DNA of 64,000 nucleotides from Pseudomonas_T sp032052615 (GTDB lineage: Bacteria > Pseudomonadota > Gammaproteobacteria > Pseudomonadales > Pseudomonadaceae), in NCBI GenBank assembly GCA_032052615.1, contig DAMBWF010000005.1:124001-188000 (forward strand). Reading direction: 5' to 3'. Position 1 is the stretch's first letter. Every line of letters starts with the position of its first letter. Under the pieces are notes generated by a model. That model searched no databases and was not told where the DNA came from. It was given only the letters and a program-made list of their open reading frames with translations. This document shows positions 39,999 through 48,813 of this stretch, piece by piece. A program made the position numbers and the translations under genes.

Positions 39999-41363
39999 TT
40001 GAACGATCTTCCTCCCCACCGCCATCCAACCCCCCGCCCTTCGGCATGCCCCGGCTTGCTGCGCATCGTGCCCGCCCGGGACGGCGGCATCTGCCGCGTG
40101 CGCCTGCCGGGCGGCCGCGTGGAAGGCGCGCAGCTCCGTTGCCTGGCCGAAGCGGCCGGACGCCATGGCAGCGGCGTGCTGGAGCTGACCAACCGCGCCA
40201 ACCTGCAGATTCGCGGCGTGCCCGCCGACCAGGCGGACGGGCTGATCCAGCGCCTGCTGGACGCCGGTCTCGGCCCGCGGGTCCCGGGCGCCGACGATGT
40301 GCGCAACCTGTTGTTGAGCCCAGCCGCCGGGCTCGACCCCCAGGCCCGGCTGGACGTGCGTCCCCTGACGCGGCGGTTGCTTCGCCTCTTGGAGGAGGAG
40401 CCGCGCTTCCATGGCCTGTCGCCGAAGTTCGCCCTGTCCCTGGACGGCGGCGAGGCCCTGGCCATGCTCGACCATCCCCACGACCTCTGGCTGAGCGCCC
40501 TGGACGGCCCCGACGGCGAGCCGGCGTTCGCCTTCGGCCTGGCGGGCTGCGTCCCCCGTGAAGCCCATGACAGGCCGGCGCTGGCGGCCTTCCCGGCGGC
40601 CGGGGTGGAGGCCGGGGTGGCCGCGCTGCTGCATTTGTTCCTCGATGTGGCCGGTCCCGAGTGCGCCCGGATGCGCCACCTGCTCACCCGCGAGCCGGCC
40701 GAGACCCTGTTGCGACGGCTGGGGGAACGGCTGGACTTCCCCCTGCTGCAAGGCCCTTGGCTGGAAACCTGGCGGCGGAGCCCGGTGGCGGCCGACGCCC
40801 CGGTTGGCCTCCATCCCCAGCGCCAGACAGGCTTGTGCCTGGTGGGTGGGGTGCCGACCCTGGGCCGGCTCGAGGCCCCCGTCCTGGTCGGGCTGGCGGA
40901 CTTGGCGGAGCGGGTCGGCGATGGGGGCCTGCACCTCACCCCCTGGCAAAGCCTGATGCTGCCCAATGTGCCCCTCGAGCGCGCCGCCGAGTCCCTGGCC
41001 GGCCTGGAGGCGCTGGGCCTGACGACCCGCGCCGGGCGGCCCGTCACTCGCCTGGTGGCGTGTAGCGGCAGCCTCGGCTGTGCCCGCGCCCTGGCGGATA
41101 CCAAGGCGGACGCCCTTGGCCTCGCCCGCCGCTGGCCGGCCGACCTGCCGTTCCCGGCGGTCCACCTCAGCGGTTGTCCGCGCAGTTGCGCGGCGGCCCA
41201 CGTCGCCCCCTACACGCTGCTGGCGGTCGCCGCCGGCCGCTACGACCTGTTTCGCCGCGATGCCGGCCACGGGGGCTTCGGCCACCCGCTGGCGCGCGGC
41301 CTCGACCTCGATGCCGCCACCGAGCGGCTCGCCGAGGATGCCCGGAGTGCCCGCCATGATTGA
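39999..41363 (+). CDS. cobG: Precorrin-3B synthase
   Basis: A 454-residue sulfite/nitrite-reductase-like Fe-S monooxygenase. Segments: CPGLLRIVPARDGGICRVRL, VLELTNRANLQIRGVPADQA, and cluster ligands in ACSGSLGCARALADTKADAL and HLSGCPRSCAAAHVAPYTL. It makes precorrin-3B with O2, marking the aerobic B12 route. The frame has no suitable ATG after the riboswitch; TTG at 39,999 is the likely start. An ATG at 39,898 would begin almost within the riboswitch. Confidence 0.88.
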   Translation: MNDLPPHRHPTPRPSACPGLLRIVPARDGGICRVRLPGGRVEGAQLRCLAEAAGRHGSGVLELTNRANLQIRGVPADQADGLIQRLLDAGLGPRVPGADDVRNLLLSPAAGLDPQARLDVRPLTRRLLRLLEEEPRFHGLSPKFALSLDGGEALAMLDHPHDLWLSALDGPDGEPAFAFGLAGCVPREAHDRPALAAFPAAGVEAGVAALLHLFLDVAGPECARMRHLLTREPAETLLRRLGERLDFPLLQGPWLETWRRSPVAADAPVGLHPQRQTGLCLVGGVPTLGRLEAPVLVGLADLAERVGDGGLHLTPWQSLMLPNVPLERAAESLAGLEALGLTTRAGRPVTRLVACSGSLGCARALADTKADALGLARRWPADLPFPAVHLSGCPRSCAAAHVAPYTLLAVAAGRYDLFRRDAGHGGFGHPLARGLDLDAATERLAEDARSARHD

Positions 41364-41982
41364 CTACATCCGCGACGGCGAGGCGATTTACCGCCAGTCG
41401 TTTTCCATCATCCGCGCCGAGGCCCGCCTGGGGCGCATCCCCGCCGACCTGGAAAAACTGGCGGTGCGGGTGATCCACGCCTGCGGCATGGTCGACGTGG
41501 TGGACGATCTGCGTTTTTCCAGCGGGGCCGGGCACGCCGGGCGGGATGCCTTGCAGGCCGGCGCGGCGATTCTCTGCGATGCGCGCATGGTGGCCGAAGG
41601 CATCACCCGCGCGCGGCTGCCGGCGGACAACCCGGTGATCTGCACCCTGAACGAGCCAGGTATCGCCGAACTGGCGGCGGCCCGGGGCAACACCCGCTCC
41701 GCGGTGGCCCTGGAGCACTGGCGCGAGCGCCTGGCGGGCAGCGTGGTGGTGATCGGCAACGCGCCCACCGCGCTGTTCTACCTGCTGGAGATGCTCGACG
41801 CCGGCGCGCCGAAGCCGGCGCTGATCCTGGGGTTCCCGGTGGGGTTCGTTGGCGCCGCCGAATCCAAGGCGCTGCTGGCGGCGGACAGCCGGGGCGTGCC
41901 GTTCGTGACGGTGATGGGCCGGCGCGGTGGCAGCGCCATGGCGGCGGCGGCGGTCAACGCCCTGGCCACGGAGCGCGAATGA
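41356..41982 (+). CDS. cobH: Precorrin-8X methylmutase
   Basis: A 208-residue protein (MIDYIRDGEAIYRQSFSIIR) with catalytic-type histidine in VIHACGMVDVVDDLRFSSG (His41), then GAAILCDARMVAEGITRARL and VIGNAPTALFYLLEMLDAG. It moves the C11 methyl to C12 to form hydrogenobyrinate. Starts within cobG (8-bp overlap) and overlaps cobI by 4 bp. Confidence 0.94.
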   Translation: MIDYIRDGEAIYRQSFSIIRAEARLGRIPADLEKLAVRVIHACGMVDVVDDLRFSSGAGHAGRDALQAGAAILCDARMVAEGITRARLPADNPVICTLNEPGIAELAAARGNTRSAVALEHWRERLAGSVVVIGNAPTALFYLLEMLDAGAPKPALILGFPVGFVGAAESKALLAADSRGVPFVTVMGRRGGSAMAAAAVNALATERE

Positions 41983-42707
41983 TGCGGGGCTGCCTGTACG
42001 GCCTGGGCGTTGGCCCGGGCGACCCGGAACTGCTCACCCTCAAGGCGTTGCGCCGGCTCAAGGCCGCGCCGGTGGTGGCCTATTTCGTCGCCCGGGGCAA
42101 GAAAGGCAATGCCTTCGGCATCGTCGAGGCGCACCTGGAGGCGCACCAGACCCGCTTGCCCCTGGTCTACCCGGTGACCACCGAGGCCTTGGCGCCGCCG
42201 CTGTGCTACGAGCGCGTCATCGCCGATTTCTACGACACGGCGGCGTTGGCGGTGGCCGGGCACCTGGACGCGGGCCGGGACGTGGCGGTGATCTGCGAGG
42301 GCGACCCGTTCTTCTACGGCTCCTACATGTACCTGCACGACCGCCTGGCCCGGCGTTACGACACCGAGGTGGTGCCAGGCGTGTGCTCGATGCTGGGCAG
42401 CGCCGCCGTGCTCGGCGCGCCCCTGGTGTACCGCAACCAGAGCCTGTCGGTGCTTTCCGGGGTCTTGCCGGAGGAGGAGCTGGAGCACCGCCTGGCCCAG
42501 GCCGAGGCGGCGGTGGTGATGAAGCTGGGGCGCAACTTCGCCAAGGTGCGCCGGGTGCTGGACCGCCTTGGCCTGGCCGGGCGCGCGCTGTACGTGGAGC
42601 GCGCCACCATGACCAACCAGCGCATCGTCGAACTGGACCGGGTGGACCCCATGGCCTCGCCCTATTTCTCGATGATCGTGATCCCTGGCGAACGGTGGCG
42701 AGGCTGA
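41979..42707 (+). CDS. cobI: Precorrin-2 C20-methyltransferase
   Basis: A 242-residue SAM-dependent tetrapyrrole methylase with GCLYGLGVGPGDPELLTLKA, VAVICEGDPFFYGSYMYLHD and VVPGVCSMLGSAAVLGAPLV, the classic CobI/CbiL motifs. ATGATG start overlaps the cobH stop; TGATG overlap with cobJ. Confidence 0.94.
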   Translation: MMRGCLYGLGVGPGDPELLTLKALRRLKAAPVVAYFVARGKKGNAFGIVEAHLEAHQTRLPLVYPVTTEALAPPLCYERVIADFYDTAALAVAGHLDAGRDVAVICEGDPFFYGSYMYLHDRLARRYDTEVVPGVCSMLGSAAVLGAPLVYRNQSLSVLSGVLPEEELEHRLAQAEAAVVMKLGRNFAKVRRVLDRLGLAGRALYVERATMTNQRIVELDRVDPMASPYFSMIVIPGERWRG

Positions 42708-44407
42708 TGCGCGACGACTTTTCCCAAGAGACCGACGCGACGCGCGTCGCCATTCTCATTCTTGGCCAAGGGGCGCTGAACACGGCCCGGCGCATCCGCG
42801 AAGCCCTGCCGGGCTCGCATATTCATGGCTTGAACGGCCGGGTGGAGGGGGCGGATGTCGGCTACGACGCCTTCGGCGATACCCTGCGGCGTCTGTACCG
42901 AGAGGACGTGCCCTTGGTGACGCTGTGCGCCGCCGGGATCGTGATTCGCGGCCTGGCGCCGTTGCTGGCGGAGAAGGGCGCCGAGCCGCCGGTGCTGGCG
43001 GTGGCCGAGGACGGCAGCGCCGTGGTGCCGCTGCTCGGCGGGCTGCGGGGCGTCAACCGCCTGGCCCGGCGGATCGGCGACGCGCTGGCAGTGGCCCCGG
43101 CGATCACCACCAGCGGCGAGCTGCGCTTCGGCGCCTGCCTGCTCGACCCGCCGGCCGGTTACGCTCTGGCCGACCTGGAGCAGGGCAAGCGTTTCGTCGC
43201 CGACCTGCTGGCAGGCGAAACGGTGCGCCTCGATGGCGAGGCGCCCTGGCTCGCGGGTGACCGCCTGCCCTGGGCGGCGGATGCCCGCCGGACCATCCGC
43301 GTCAGCAGCGAAGCGCGGCCGCCGGCCGGCGACGAATTGCTGATTCACCCGCGGGTCATCGTCGCCCGGCTGCGACCGCCGTTCGAACAGGTCGTCCAGC
43401 GGGTCCGCGAGGCGTTGGGCGAGGCCGGCCTGGCGCAGGCGAGCCTGGCCTGCCTGGTGGCCGAGGAAGACGCGATGGGCGCGCCAGGGCTGGACGGGGT
43501 GGCCGAGGCGCTGGGAGTCCCCCTGCGCTACCTGGGCGCCTCGGAGCCCCTGCCCGCCGCGCTGGTCCGGGACGGTGGACGGGGCGTGGCCTTGCATCGC
43601 GCCGAGGCGCCGTTCGATCCCTCATGCGTGGGCCGGCCACGCGGGCGGCTGACCGTGATCGGCCTGGGACCGGGCGCGGCCGAGTTCATGACGCCGGCGA
43701 CGCGGCGCGCCTTGGACGAGGCCCAGGACCTGCTCGGCTACCAGACCTATCTGGATATGGCGGGGCCGCCGCGCCCTGGCCAGACGCGCCATGCCAGCGA
43801 CAACCGGGAGGAGCTGGATCGGGCTCGCCATGCCTTCGTCCTGGCGGCCCGGGGTCGTGATGTGGCCATGGTGTCCTCTGGCGATCCGGGGGTGTTCGCC
43901 ATGGCCAGCGCGGTGCTGGAGGCGTTGCACGGCAGCGCCGATCCCACCTGGCAGGGTGTCGAGCTACGGGTGTTGCCGGGCGTATCCGCCTCGCTGGCCA
44001 CCGCCGCGCGCGCCGGCGCGCCGCTGGGCCACGATTTCTGCGTGCTGTCCCTGTCCGACAACCTCAAGCCCTGGGCGACCATCGAGGACCGGCTGGAGCA
44101 TGCGGCGGCGGCGGATTTCGTGCTGGCCTTCTACAACCCCATCTCCCGGGCGCGGCCCTGGCAACTGGGACGGGCGCTCGACATCGTGCGGCGCCACCGC
44201 CGACCCGAGACCCGGGTGGTGCTGGGGCGCGACATTGGCCGCCCGGGGGAGCGCCTGACCTCCACGACCCTGGCGAAGCTGGAGCCCGGCCAGGTCGACA
44301 TGCGCACGCTGGTGATCGTCGGCTCGTCCACCACCACCGGCTTTCCCCGCCGCGACGGCGGCGAATGGGTCTACACGCCGCGTTGGTATCCCGTGGCGCC
44401 GGACTGA
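42707..44407 (+). CDS. cobJ: CbiG-CobJ fusion: precorrin-3B C17-methyltransferase
   Basis: A 566-residue fusion. The N-terminal ~300 residues are CbiG-like (VAILILGQGALNTARRIREA, VTLCAAGIVIRGLAPLLAEK, then a C-terminal CbiG segment ASLACLVAEEDAMGAPGLDG). The C-terminal ~260 residues are CobJ/CbiH (RLTVIGLGPGAAEFMTPATR, VAMVSSGDPGVFAMASAVLE, VVLGRDIGRPGERLTSTTLA). The enzyme performs C17 methylation with ring contraction. The fusion is known in Pseudomonas. Last gene of the riboswitch-led operon. Confidence 0.93.
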   Translation: MRDDFSQETDATRVAILILGQGALNTARRIREALPGSHIHGLNGRVEGADVGYDAFGDTLRRLYREDVPLVTLCAAGIVIRGLAPLLAEKGAEPPVLAVAEDGSAVVPLLGGLRGVNRLARRIGDALAVAPAITTSGELRFGACLLDPPAGYALADLEQGKRFVADLLAGETVRLDGEAPWLAGDRLPWAADARRTIRVSSEARPPAGDELLIHPRVIVARLRPPFEQVVQRVREALGEAGLAQASLACLVAEEDAMGAPGLDGVAEALGVPLRYLGASEPLPAALVRDGGRGVALHRAEAPFDPSCVGRPRGRLTVIGLGPGAAEFMTPATRRALDEAQDLLGYQTYLDMAGPPRPGQTRHASDNREELDRARHAFVLAARGRDVAMVSSGDPGVFAMASAVLEALHGSADPTWQGVELRVLPGVSASLATAARAGAPLGHDFCVLSLSDNLKPWATIEDRLEHAAAADFVLAFYNPISRARPWQLGRALDIVRRHRRPETRVVLGRDIGRPGERLTSTTLAKLEPGQVDMRTLVIVGSSTTTGFPRRDGGEWVYTPRWYPVAPD

Positions 44408-44450
44408 TCCGGGGCGACACGGCTTTCCAGGCGAGGCGAAATCCGCCGCT

Positions 44451-44469
44451 TCGTCTAGGCTCTAGACGA
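44451..44469. repeat. Perfect 8-bp inverted repeat between cobJ and chemoreceptor gene
   Basis: TCGTCTAG and CTAGACGA separated by 3 bases form a hairpin 21 bp before the chemoreceptor start and 44 bp after cobJ. No T tract follows, so it is more likely an operator or an mRNA 5' stem than a terminator. Confidence 0.5.
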
Positions 44470-44489
44470 TCGCCTGGAGGGTCGTGTCG

Positions 44490-46118
44490 ATGAATCTTCG
44501 CAATCTGAATGTTTCGCTCAGGGCTTCAATCAGTTTCGCCATCATCACCCTGCTGGTCGTCCTGCTCGGGGTCTTCGCCCAGGTTCAAATGAGTAACCTG
44601 CGGGACAACGAACAGGATATCGAGGCGAACTGGCTGCCCAGTATCCAGCTCGTCGACGATATCCAGATCAACCTGCTGGACATACGCCTGGAAAGCCTGC
44701 GCCTGCTGACGGCGCGCGATCCGGCCCAGCGAAGCAGCGGCCTGCAGCGGATCCAGGCCACGCGGGCGCGGGTGGAACAAGGACTCGCGCGCTACGAGCG
44801 GGAGATGATCTCGGACCCGGCCGATCGTAAGAATTTCGAAACCACGACGGCCTCCATCAAGGGCTATCTGGAGGCCTTGGATACCCAGCTCAGCCTGGAA
44901 GGCCAGGGGCGCCAGGAAGAAGCGACCCAGTGGAACAACGAGACCCAGCGCGCCCGCGCCGAAGCGGCCCATGAAGCGCTGGATGTCATGCGTCAGTACA
45001 ACGCCCAGGGCGCGGCCCAGGCCGGCGGGCAATCCTTGCAAACCTATCGCACCAGCCGGGTCATCATCCTGGTCACGTGCGGCATCGCGCTCCTGGTGAC
45101 CGTCTTGCTGGCCTGGCTGCTCATCCGCAGCATCGTCCAGCCCCTGGCGGCCGCGCTGGGGGTGGCCGAGGGCATCGCCAAGGGCAACCTGGGGGGCGCG
45201 ATCGAGGTCGTCGGCCGCGACGAGGCGGCGCGCCTGATGATGGCGTTGCGAAACATGCAGGGCAGCCTGCGGGATACCATCCGCGAGATCAGCGATTCCT
45301 CCACCCAGCTGGCCGCCGCGGCCGAACAGATGAATGCCGTCGCCGAGGAGAGCAGCCGCTCGCTGCAACAGCAGAACGCCGAGATCGAGCAGGCCGCCAC
45401 AGCGGTGAACGAAATGAGCGCGGCGGTCGAGGAAGTCGCCCGCAACGCCGCCTCCGCCTCCGAGGCGGCGCGTCGTTCCAGCGAGTCGGCGGCCCTGGGT
45501 AACCAGCGGGTGCGCGAAACGCTGCAGGCCATCGACAAGCTGTCCACCCAGGTGGAAGGCACCTCGACCCAGATCCTGGGGCTCGCCAACCAGGCCCAGA
45601 GCATCAGCACGGTGCTCAGCGTGATCCGCGCCATCGCCGAGCAAACCAACCTGCTGGCCCTCAACGCGGCCATCGAAGCCGCCCGGGCCGGCGAGCAGGG
45701 CCGGGGCTTCGCCGTGGTGGCCGATGAGGTCCGGGCCCTGGCCCATCGGACCCAGACGTCGACCCTGGAGATCGAGCAGACGATCTCCGCTATCCAGTCC
45801 GGCACCGAGGCGGTGGTGACGGCGATGCAGCAAAGCAGCGCCCAGACCCGCAGCACCCAGAGCGCGGCGGACGAGGCGGGCAGCGCCATCGAAGCGATTA
45901 CCCGAGCCATCGAGGAAATCGACGAGCGCAATTCGCAGATCGCCACCGCCTCCGAGGAGCAGGCCCACGTGGCCCGAGAGGTGGATCGCAACCTGATCAG
46001 CATCCGCGAGCTGTCCATCCAGAGTTCCAGCGGCGCCAGCCAGACCACCACGGCGAGCGGCGAACTGTCCCGCCTGGCGTCGGCGCTGCAGCACTTGGTC
46101 GCGAAATTCCGCCTCTGA
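44490..46118 (+). CDS. Methyl-accepting chemotaxis protein
   Basis: A 542-residue chemoreceptor. TM1 at about residues 10-30, a periplasmic four-helix-bundle ligand domain (residues ~32-185), TM2 at ~190-210, HAMP at ~212-265, and the signalling domain with the hairpin tip IRAIAEQTNLLALNAAIEAA and RAGEQGRGFAVVADEVRALA. No C-terminal CheR pentapeptide. GGAGG 10 bp before the ATG at 44,490 supports this start over the GTG at 44,484. The ligand cannot be predicted. Likely monocistronic. Confidence 0.92.
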   Translation: MNLRNLNVSLRASISFAIITLLVVLLGVFAQVQMSNLRDNEQDIEANWLPSIQLVDDIQINLLDIRLESLRLLTARDPAQRSSGLQRIQATRARVEQGLARYEREMISDPADRKNFETTTASIKGYLEALDTQLSLEGQGRQEEATQWNNETQRARAEAAHEALDVMRQYNAQGAAQAGGQSLQTYRTSRVIILVTCGIALLVTVLLAWLLIRSIVQPLAAALGVAEGIAKGNLGGAIEVVGRDEAARLMMALRNMQGSLRDTIREISDSSTQLAAAAEQMNAVAEESSRSLQQQNAEIEQAATAVNEMSAAVEEVARNAASASEAARRSSESAALGNQRVRETLQAIDKLSTQVEGTSTQILGLANQAQSISTVLSVIRAIAEQTNLLALNAAIEAARAGEQGRGFAVVADEVRALAHRTQTSTLEIEQTISAIQSGTEAVVTAMQQSSAQTRSTQSAADEAGSAIEAITRAIEEIDERNSQIATASEEQAHVAREVDRNLISIRELSIQSSSGASQTTTASGELSRLASALQHLVAKFRL

Positions 46119-46199
46119 CGGGCGCCGTATTCGCCGGGCCTGTCGAATCGGCCAGGATGATCGGCGATACTCTGGGCGTCGCGTCAGGAGCTCCGTTTC

Positions 46200-47585
46200 A
46201 TGCTGAAAACCGAATTCGACGAAAACTGGAAGGCCTGGGTCGCCTTGAACCTCGAGCGGGGCTGCTCGAAGGAGGGCATGTACGAGATTCTCATCGAGCA
46301 TGAGTTCGCCCCCGCGCTAGCCGCCGAAGCGCTGGGGCTGCGCCCGTTGCCGACCCCGGTGCCGGTCAAGCCGACCCAACCGGCCCTGCTGGAGACCGAA
46401 CTGACCGAGGCGCCGGACCGGGTCGAGCTGCCCTTCGCGGTTCGCTACCCCTCTGATCGCCTGGAGCTTTACATGCTGCCCGGCTTCCTCGACGAAACCG
46501 AGTGCATGACCCTGATCACCCTGATCAACCAGCACCTGCGGGCTTCCACCACCACCAACGACAGCGGCGAATACGCCGGCTACCGCACCAGCCAGACCTG
46601 CGACCTGGGCATGCTGGATCACCCACTGGCCCGGGACGTGGACCGGCGGATCTGCCAGGTCATGGGCATCGACTCCAGTTGGTCGGAGACCATCCAGGCG
46701 CAACGCTACGACGTCGGGCAGCAGTTCAAGGCCCACACCGACTATTTCGAGCCCAACAGTACCGAATTCGCGACTTACGCCGCTCGGGCGGGGCAACGCA
46801 CCTGGACCTTCATGATCTACCTCAATAGCACCCGGGAAGGCGGCGCGACCCGCTTCACCGAGCTGGATTGCGAGGTGCGGCCGAAGCAGGGCGACGCGGT
46901 GATCTGGAACAGCCTGCGGGCGGACGGCAGCCCCAATCCCGACTCCATGCACTGGGGCATGCCGGTGGAGAAGGGCTACAAGGTGATTCTCACCAAGTGG
47001 TTCCGCGACAAGGGCAAGGGCAAGATGTTCGTCAAGACGCCCAACGAGTACCTGCCACCTCGTACCGCCTCGGGTTTTCTCAAGCTGAAGGTGCCGCCGG
47101 AGCTGTTCGAACGCATCGGGGCGTTCTACCGGGAGCACGGCGCCCGGACCCAGGGCGAGTCGGTGAAAGGGTTCATCGAGGCGGCCAAGGGCAAGGTGCC
47201 CAGCGAGCTGATCCCGCTGGACGAAGGGCTCAAGCAGGATATCCACGAGACCCTGCAACCGCTGATGGAAGCCTGGATTGGCGATTTCCTCTCGCCCACC
47301 TTCGTTTATGGCATCCGCCGCTACCTGGATACGGCCACCCTGAAGATGCACCGCGACCGGGGCATCACCCACATCGCCAGCGCCATCGTCAACGTCGCCC
47401 AGGACGTCGAGCGCCCCTGGCCGCTACAGATCGAGGACCACTTCGGACGCATGCACGCGGTGCTGCTGGAGCCGGGCGAGATGGTCTTCTACGAGGGCGC
47501 GCGGCTGCTCCACGGCCGGGTCGAGCCGCTGCGCGGCCGCGAATACGCCAACCTGTTCGTGCACTACAAGCTGCGCGATGCCTGA
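46200..47585 (+). CDS. Protein with two 2OG-Fe(II) oxygenase modules
   Basis: A 461-residue cytoplasmic protein. An N-terminal ~45-residue helical part (WKAWVALNLERGCSKEGMYE) is followed by a prolyl-4-hydroxylase-like domain with HxD at His179/Asp181 and a distal His251, plus Lys261 for 2-oxoglutarate. A second, C-terminal module (residues ~350-460) has HRD (384-386) and LLHGR (His438), followed by RGREYANLFVHY. Two sets of iron ligands are thus present. Substrate unknown; peptidyl-proline or aspartyl/asparaginyl residues are family possibilities. Confidence 0.82.
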   Translation: MLKTEFDENWKAWVALNLERGCSKEGMYEILIEHEFAPALAAEALGLRPLPTPVPVKPTQPALLETELTEAPDRVELPFAVRYPSDRLELYMLPGFLDETECMTLITLINQHLRASTTTNDSGEYAGYRTSQTCDLGMLDHPLARDVDRRICQVMGIDSSWSETIQAQRYDVGQQFKAHTDYFEPNSTEFATYAARAGQRTWTFMIYLNSTREGGATRFTELDCEVRPKQGDAVIWNSLRADGSPNPDSMHWGMPVEKGYKVILTKWFRDKGKGKMFVKTPNEYLPPRTASGFLKLKVPPELFERIGAFYREHGARTQGESVKGFIEAAKGKVPSELIPLDEGLKQDIHETLQPLMEAWIGDFLSPTFVYGIRRYLDTATLKMHRDRGITHIASAIVNVAQDVERPWPLQIEDHFGRMHAVLLEPGEMVFYEGARLLHGRVEPLRGREYANLFVHYKLRDA

Positions 47586-47600
47586 GGCCACGCCATGGAC

Positions 47601-47622
47601 GGCGAGGGCCTAGGCCCTCGCC
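47601..47622. terminator. Perfect 22-bp palindrome between convergent genes
   Basis: GGCGAGGGCC followed directly by its complement with TA at the centre, lying across the stop codon of the PepSY gene and 16 bp after the oxygenase stop. Position between convergent genes suggests a bidirectional terminator, though no T tract follows on either strand. Confidence 0.5.
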
Positions 47623-48767
47623 CGTTCGGCGCCATGGCGGCGCGCCCGGTGCTTGCGCCAGGCGATGTAGACCCCGGTCAGGGACAGGCCGGCAATGGCC
47701 AGGCCCAGCACGGCGATGACGATGCGCCCCGGCAGGCCGGCGATCCGCCCGCCATGGATCGGCAGTTGCAGGCGGTAGAAGCGCTCGCCCCAGGTGCCGC
47801 GCCCGGCGATCTCCTGACCCAGCAAGCGGCCGTCCGTGCCGTGGAAGAACAGCCATGAGCTGTCGCCGCTGTCGTGATTGCCGAACCCGATGCCGAAGAA
47901 GTTGTACTCAAGGCTGTAATAGAACTCGCTCACCGGCTCATCGAGACCTAGGCGCGCGGCCTCGGCCAGGGCGAGGGGCTGGATGTCCCTGAAATTCATT
48001 CGGGTTTCGCCGAGCTGGTCCGTGGGCAGGGTCGAGCGAACCCGGTAGACACTTGGCGGCGCGTCCGACAGCAGCGAGACCGTCGGCTTGAAGACCTGCT
48101 CGGGCAGGTTCATCGCCACGCTGCTGATCGCCACCGGCACGATCAGCAGCCACAACCAGAGCCCGCCCGCGCGGTGCAGGTCGAAGGTCAGGCGGAACGG
48201 CGTGCCGGTCCTGATCGTCCAGCTTCGCCACCACTTGCCAAGGAACGGTCGCCCCCGGGGCAGCGTCAGGGCCAGGGCGACCAGGCTGTCGACCACCCAG
48301 ACGATGGCCACCACGCCCATCAGCCAGAGGCCCCAGGCGCCCGGCAGGCTGAGGGAGTGGTGGAATTCCAGCAGGAAGGGCACCAGGTTTTCGGCCTGGA
48401 AGCAGCAGGCTCCCCAGCGTCGTTCACCCAGCACCACAGCGCTCACCGGGTCGAGGTAGACCACTTTGTAGTCCGCCTCGGGGTGGCCGGGACGCGGGGC
48501 CAGCGCCATCATGGCGCTCTCGCCCGGCGTGCCGTCGTAGGCCATGTACCAGACCTGGCGAGCCGGTTCGAGGGTTTCCAGGCGTTCGATCAAGGCAGGG
48601 CCGGTCAGGGGCGCGCCCCGGGCCTGGGCGCGATGGAGGCCGGGGTTCAGCCAGGCGTCCAGTTCGTGCTGGAAGGCCAGCAGGCTGCCGCTCAGCCCGG
48701 CCAGCGCCAGGAAAAGCGCGGTGGACAGGCCAAGATAGCGGTGGAGTCGTACCAGAATGGCGCGCAT
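47610..48767 (-). CDS. PepSY-associated membrane protein (putative siderophore reductase)
   Basis: A 385-residue PepSY-TM protein: TM at residues ~12-32 (HRYLGLSTALFLALAGLSGS), PepSY-like periplasmic segments, TM pair around 145-165 and 200-220 (FDLHRAGGLWLWLLIVPVAI), and a C-terminal TM (IAVLGLAIAGLSLTGVYIAW). Conserved histidines (FHHSLSLPG, DLHRAGG) could bind heme. Such proteins, e.g. FoxB/FegB type, act with TonB receptors in reductive release of iron. Located downstream of the receptor gene on the same strand. Confidence 0.83.
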   Translation of the reverse strand: MRAILVRLHRYLGLSTALFLALAGLSGSLLAFQHELDAWLNPGLHRAQARGAPLTGPALIERLETLEPARQVWYMAYDGTPGESAMMALAPRPGHPEADYKVVYLDPVSAVVLGERRWGACCFQAENLVPFLLEFHHSLSLPGAWGLWLMGVVAIVWVVDSLVALALTLPRGRPFLGKWWRSWTIRTGTPFRLTFDLHRAGGLWLWLLIVPVAISSVAMNLPEQVFKPTVSLLSDAPPSVYRVRSTLPTDQLGETRMNFRDIQPLALAEAARLGLDEPVSEFYYSLEYNFFGIGFGNHDSGDSSWLFFHGTDGRLLGQEIAGRGTWGERFYRLQLPIHGGRIAGLPGRIVIAVLGLAIAGLSLTGVYIAWRKHRARRHGAERARA

Positions 48768-48776
48768 GGAAATCCC

Positions 48777-48806
48777 CGGGCGGCCGCGGCGCGAAGCCGT
48801 GGCCGC
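48777..48806 (-). repeat. GC-rich hairpin between receptor and PepSY genes
   Basis: On the minus strand GGCGGCCACGGC and GCGCCGCGGCCGCC flank TTC, forming a long imperfect stem in the 46-bp gap. No T tract. It may lower expression of the PepSY gene relative to the receptor. Confidence 0.35.
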
Positions 48807-48813
48807 CGTCCGG

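Noticed and set aside
37332..41357. Very long minus-strand open frame (1341 codons)
   Set aside because: Only the last 365 codons form CbiD. The rest is open because of high GC and runs antisense to cobG and through the riboswitch.
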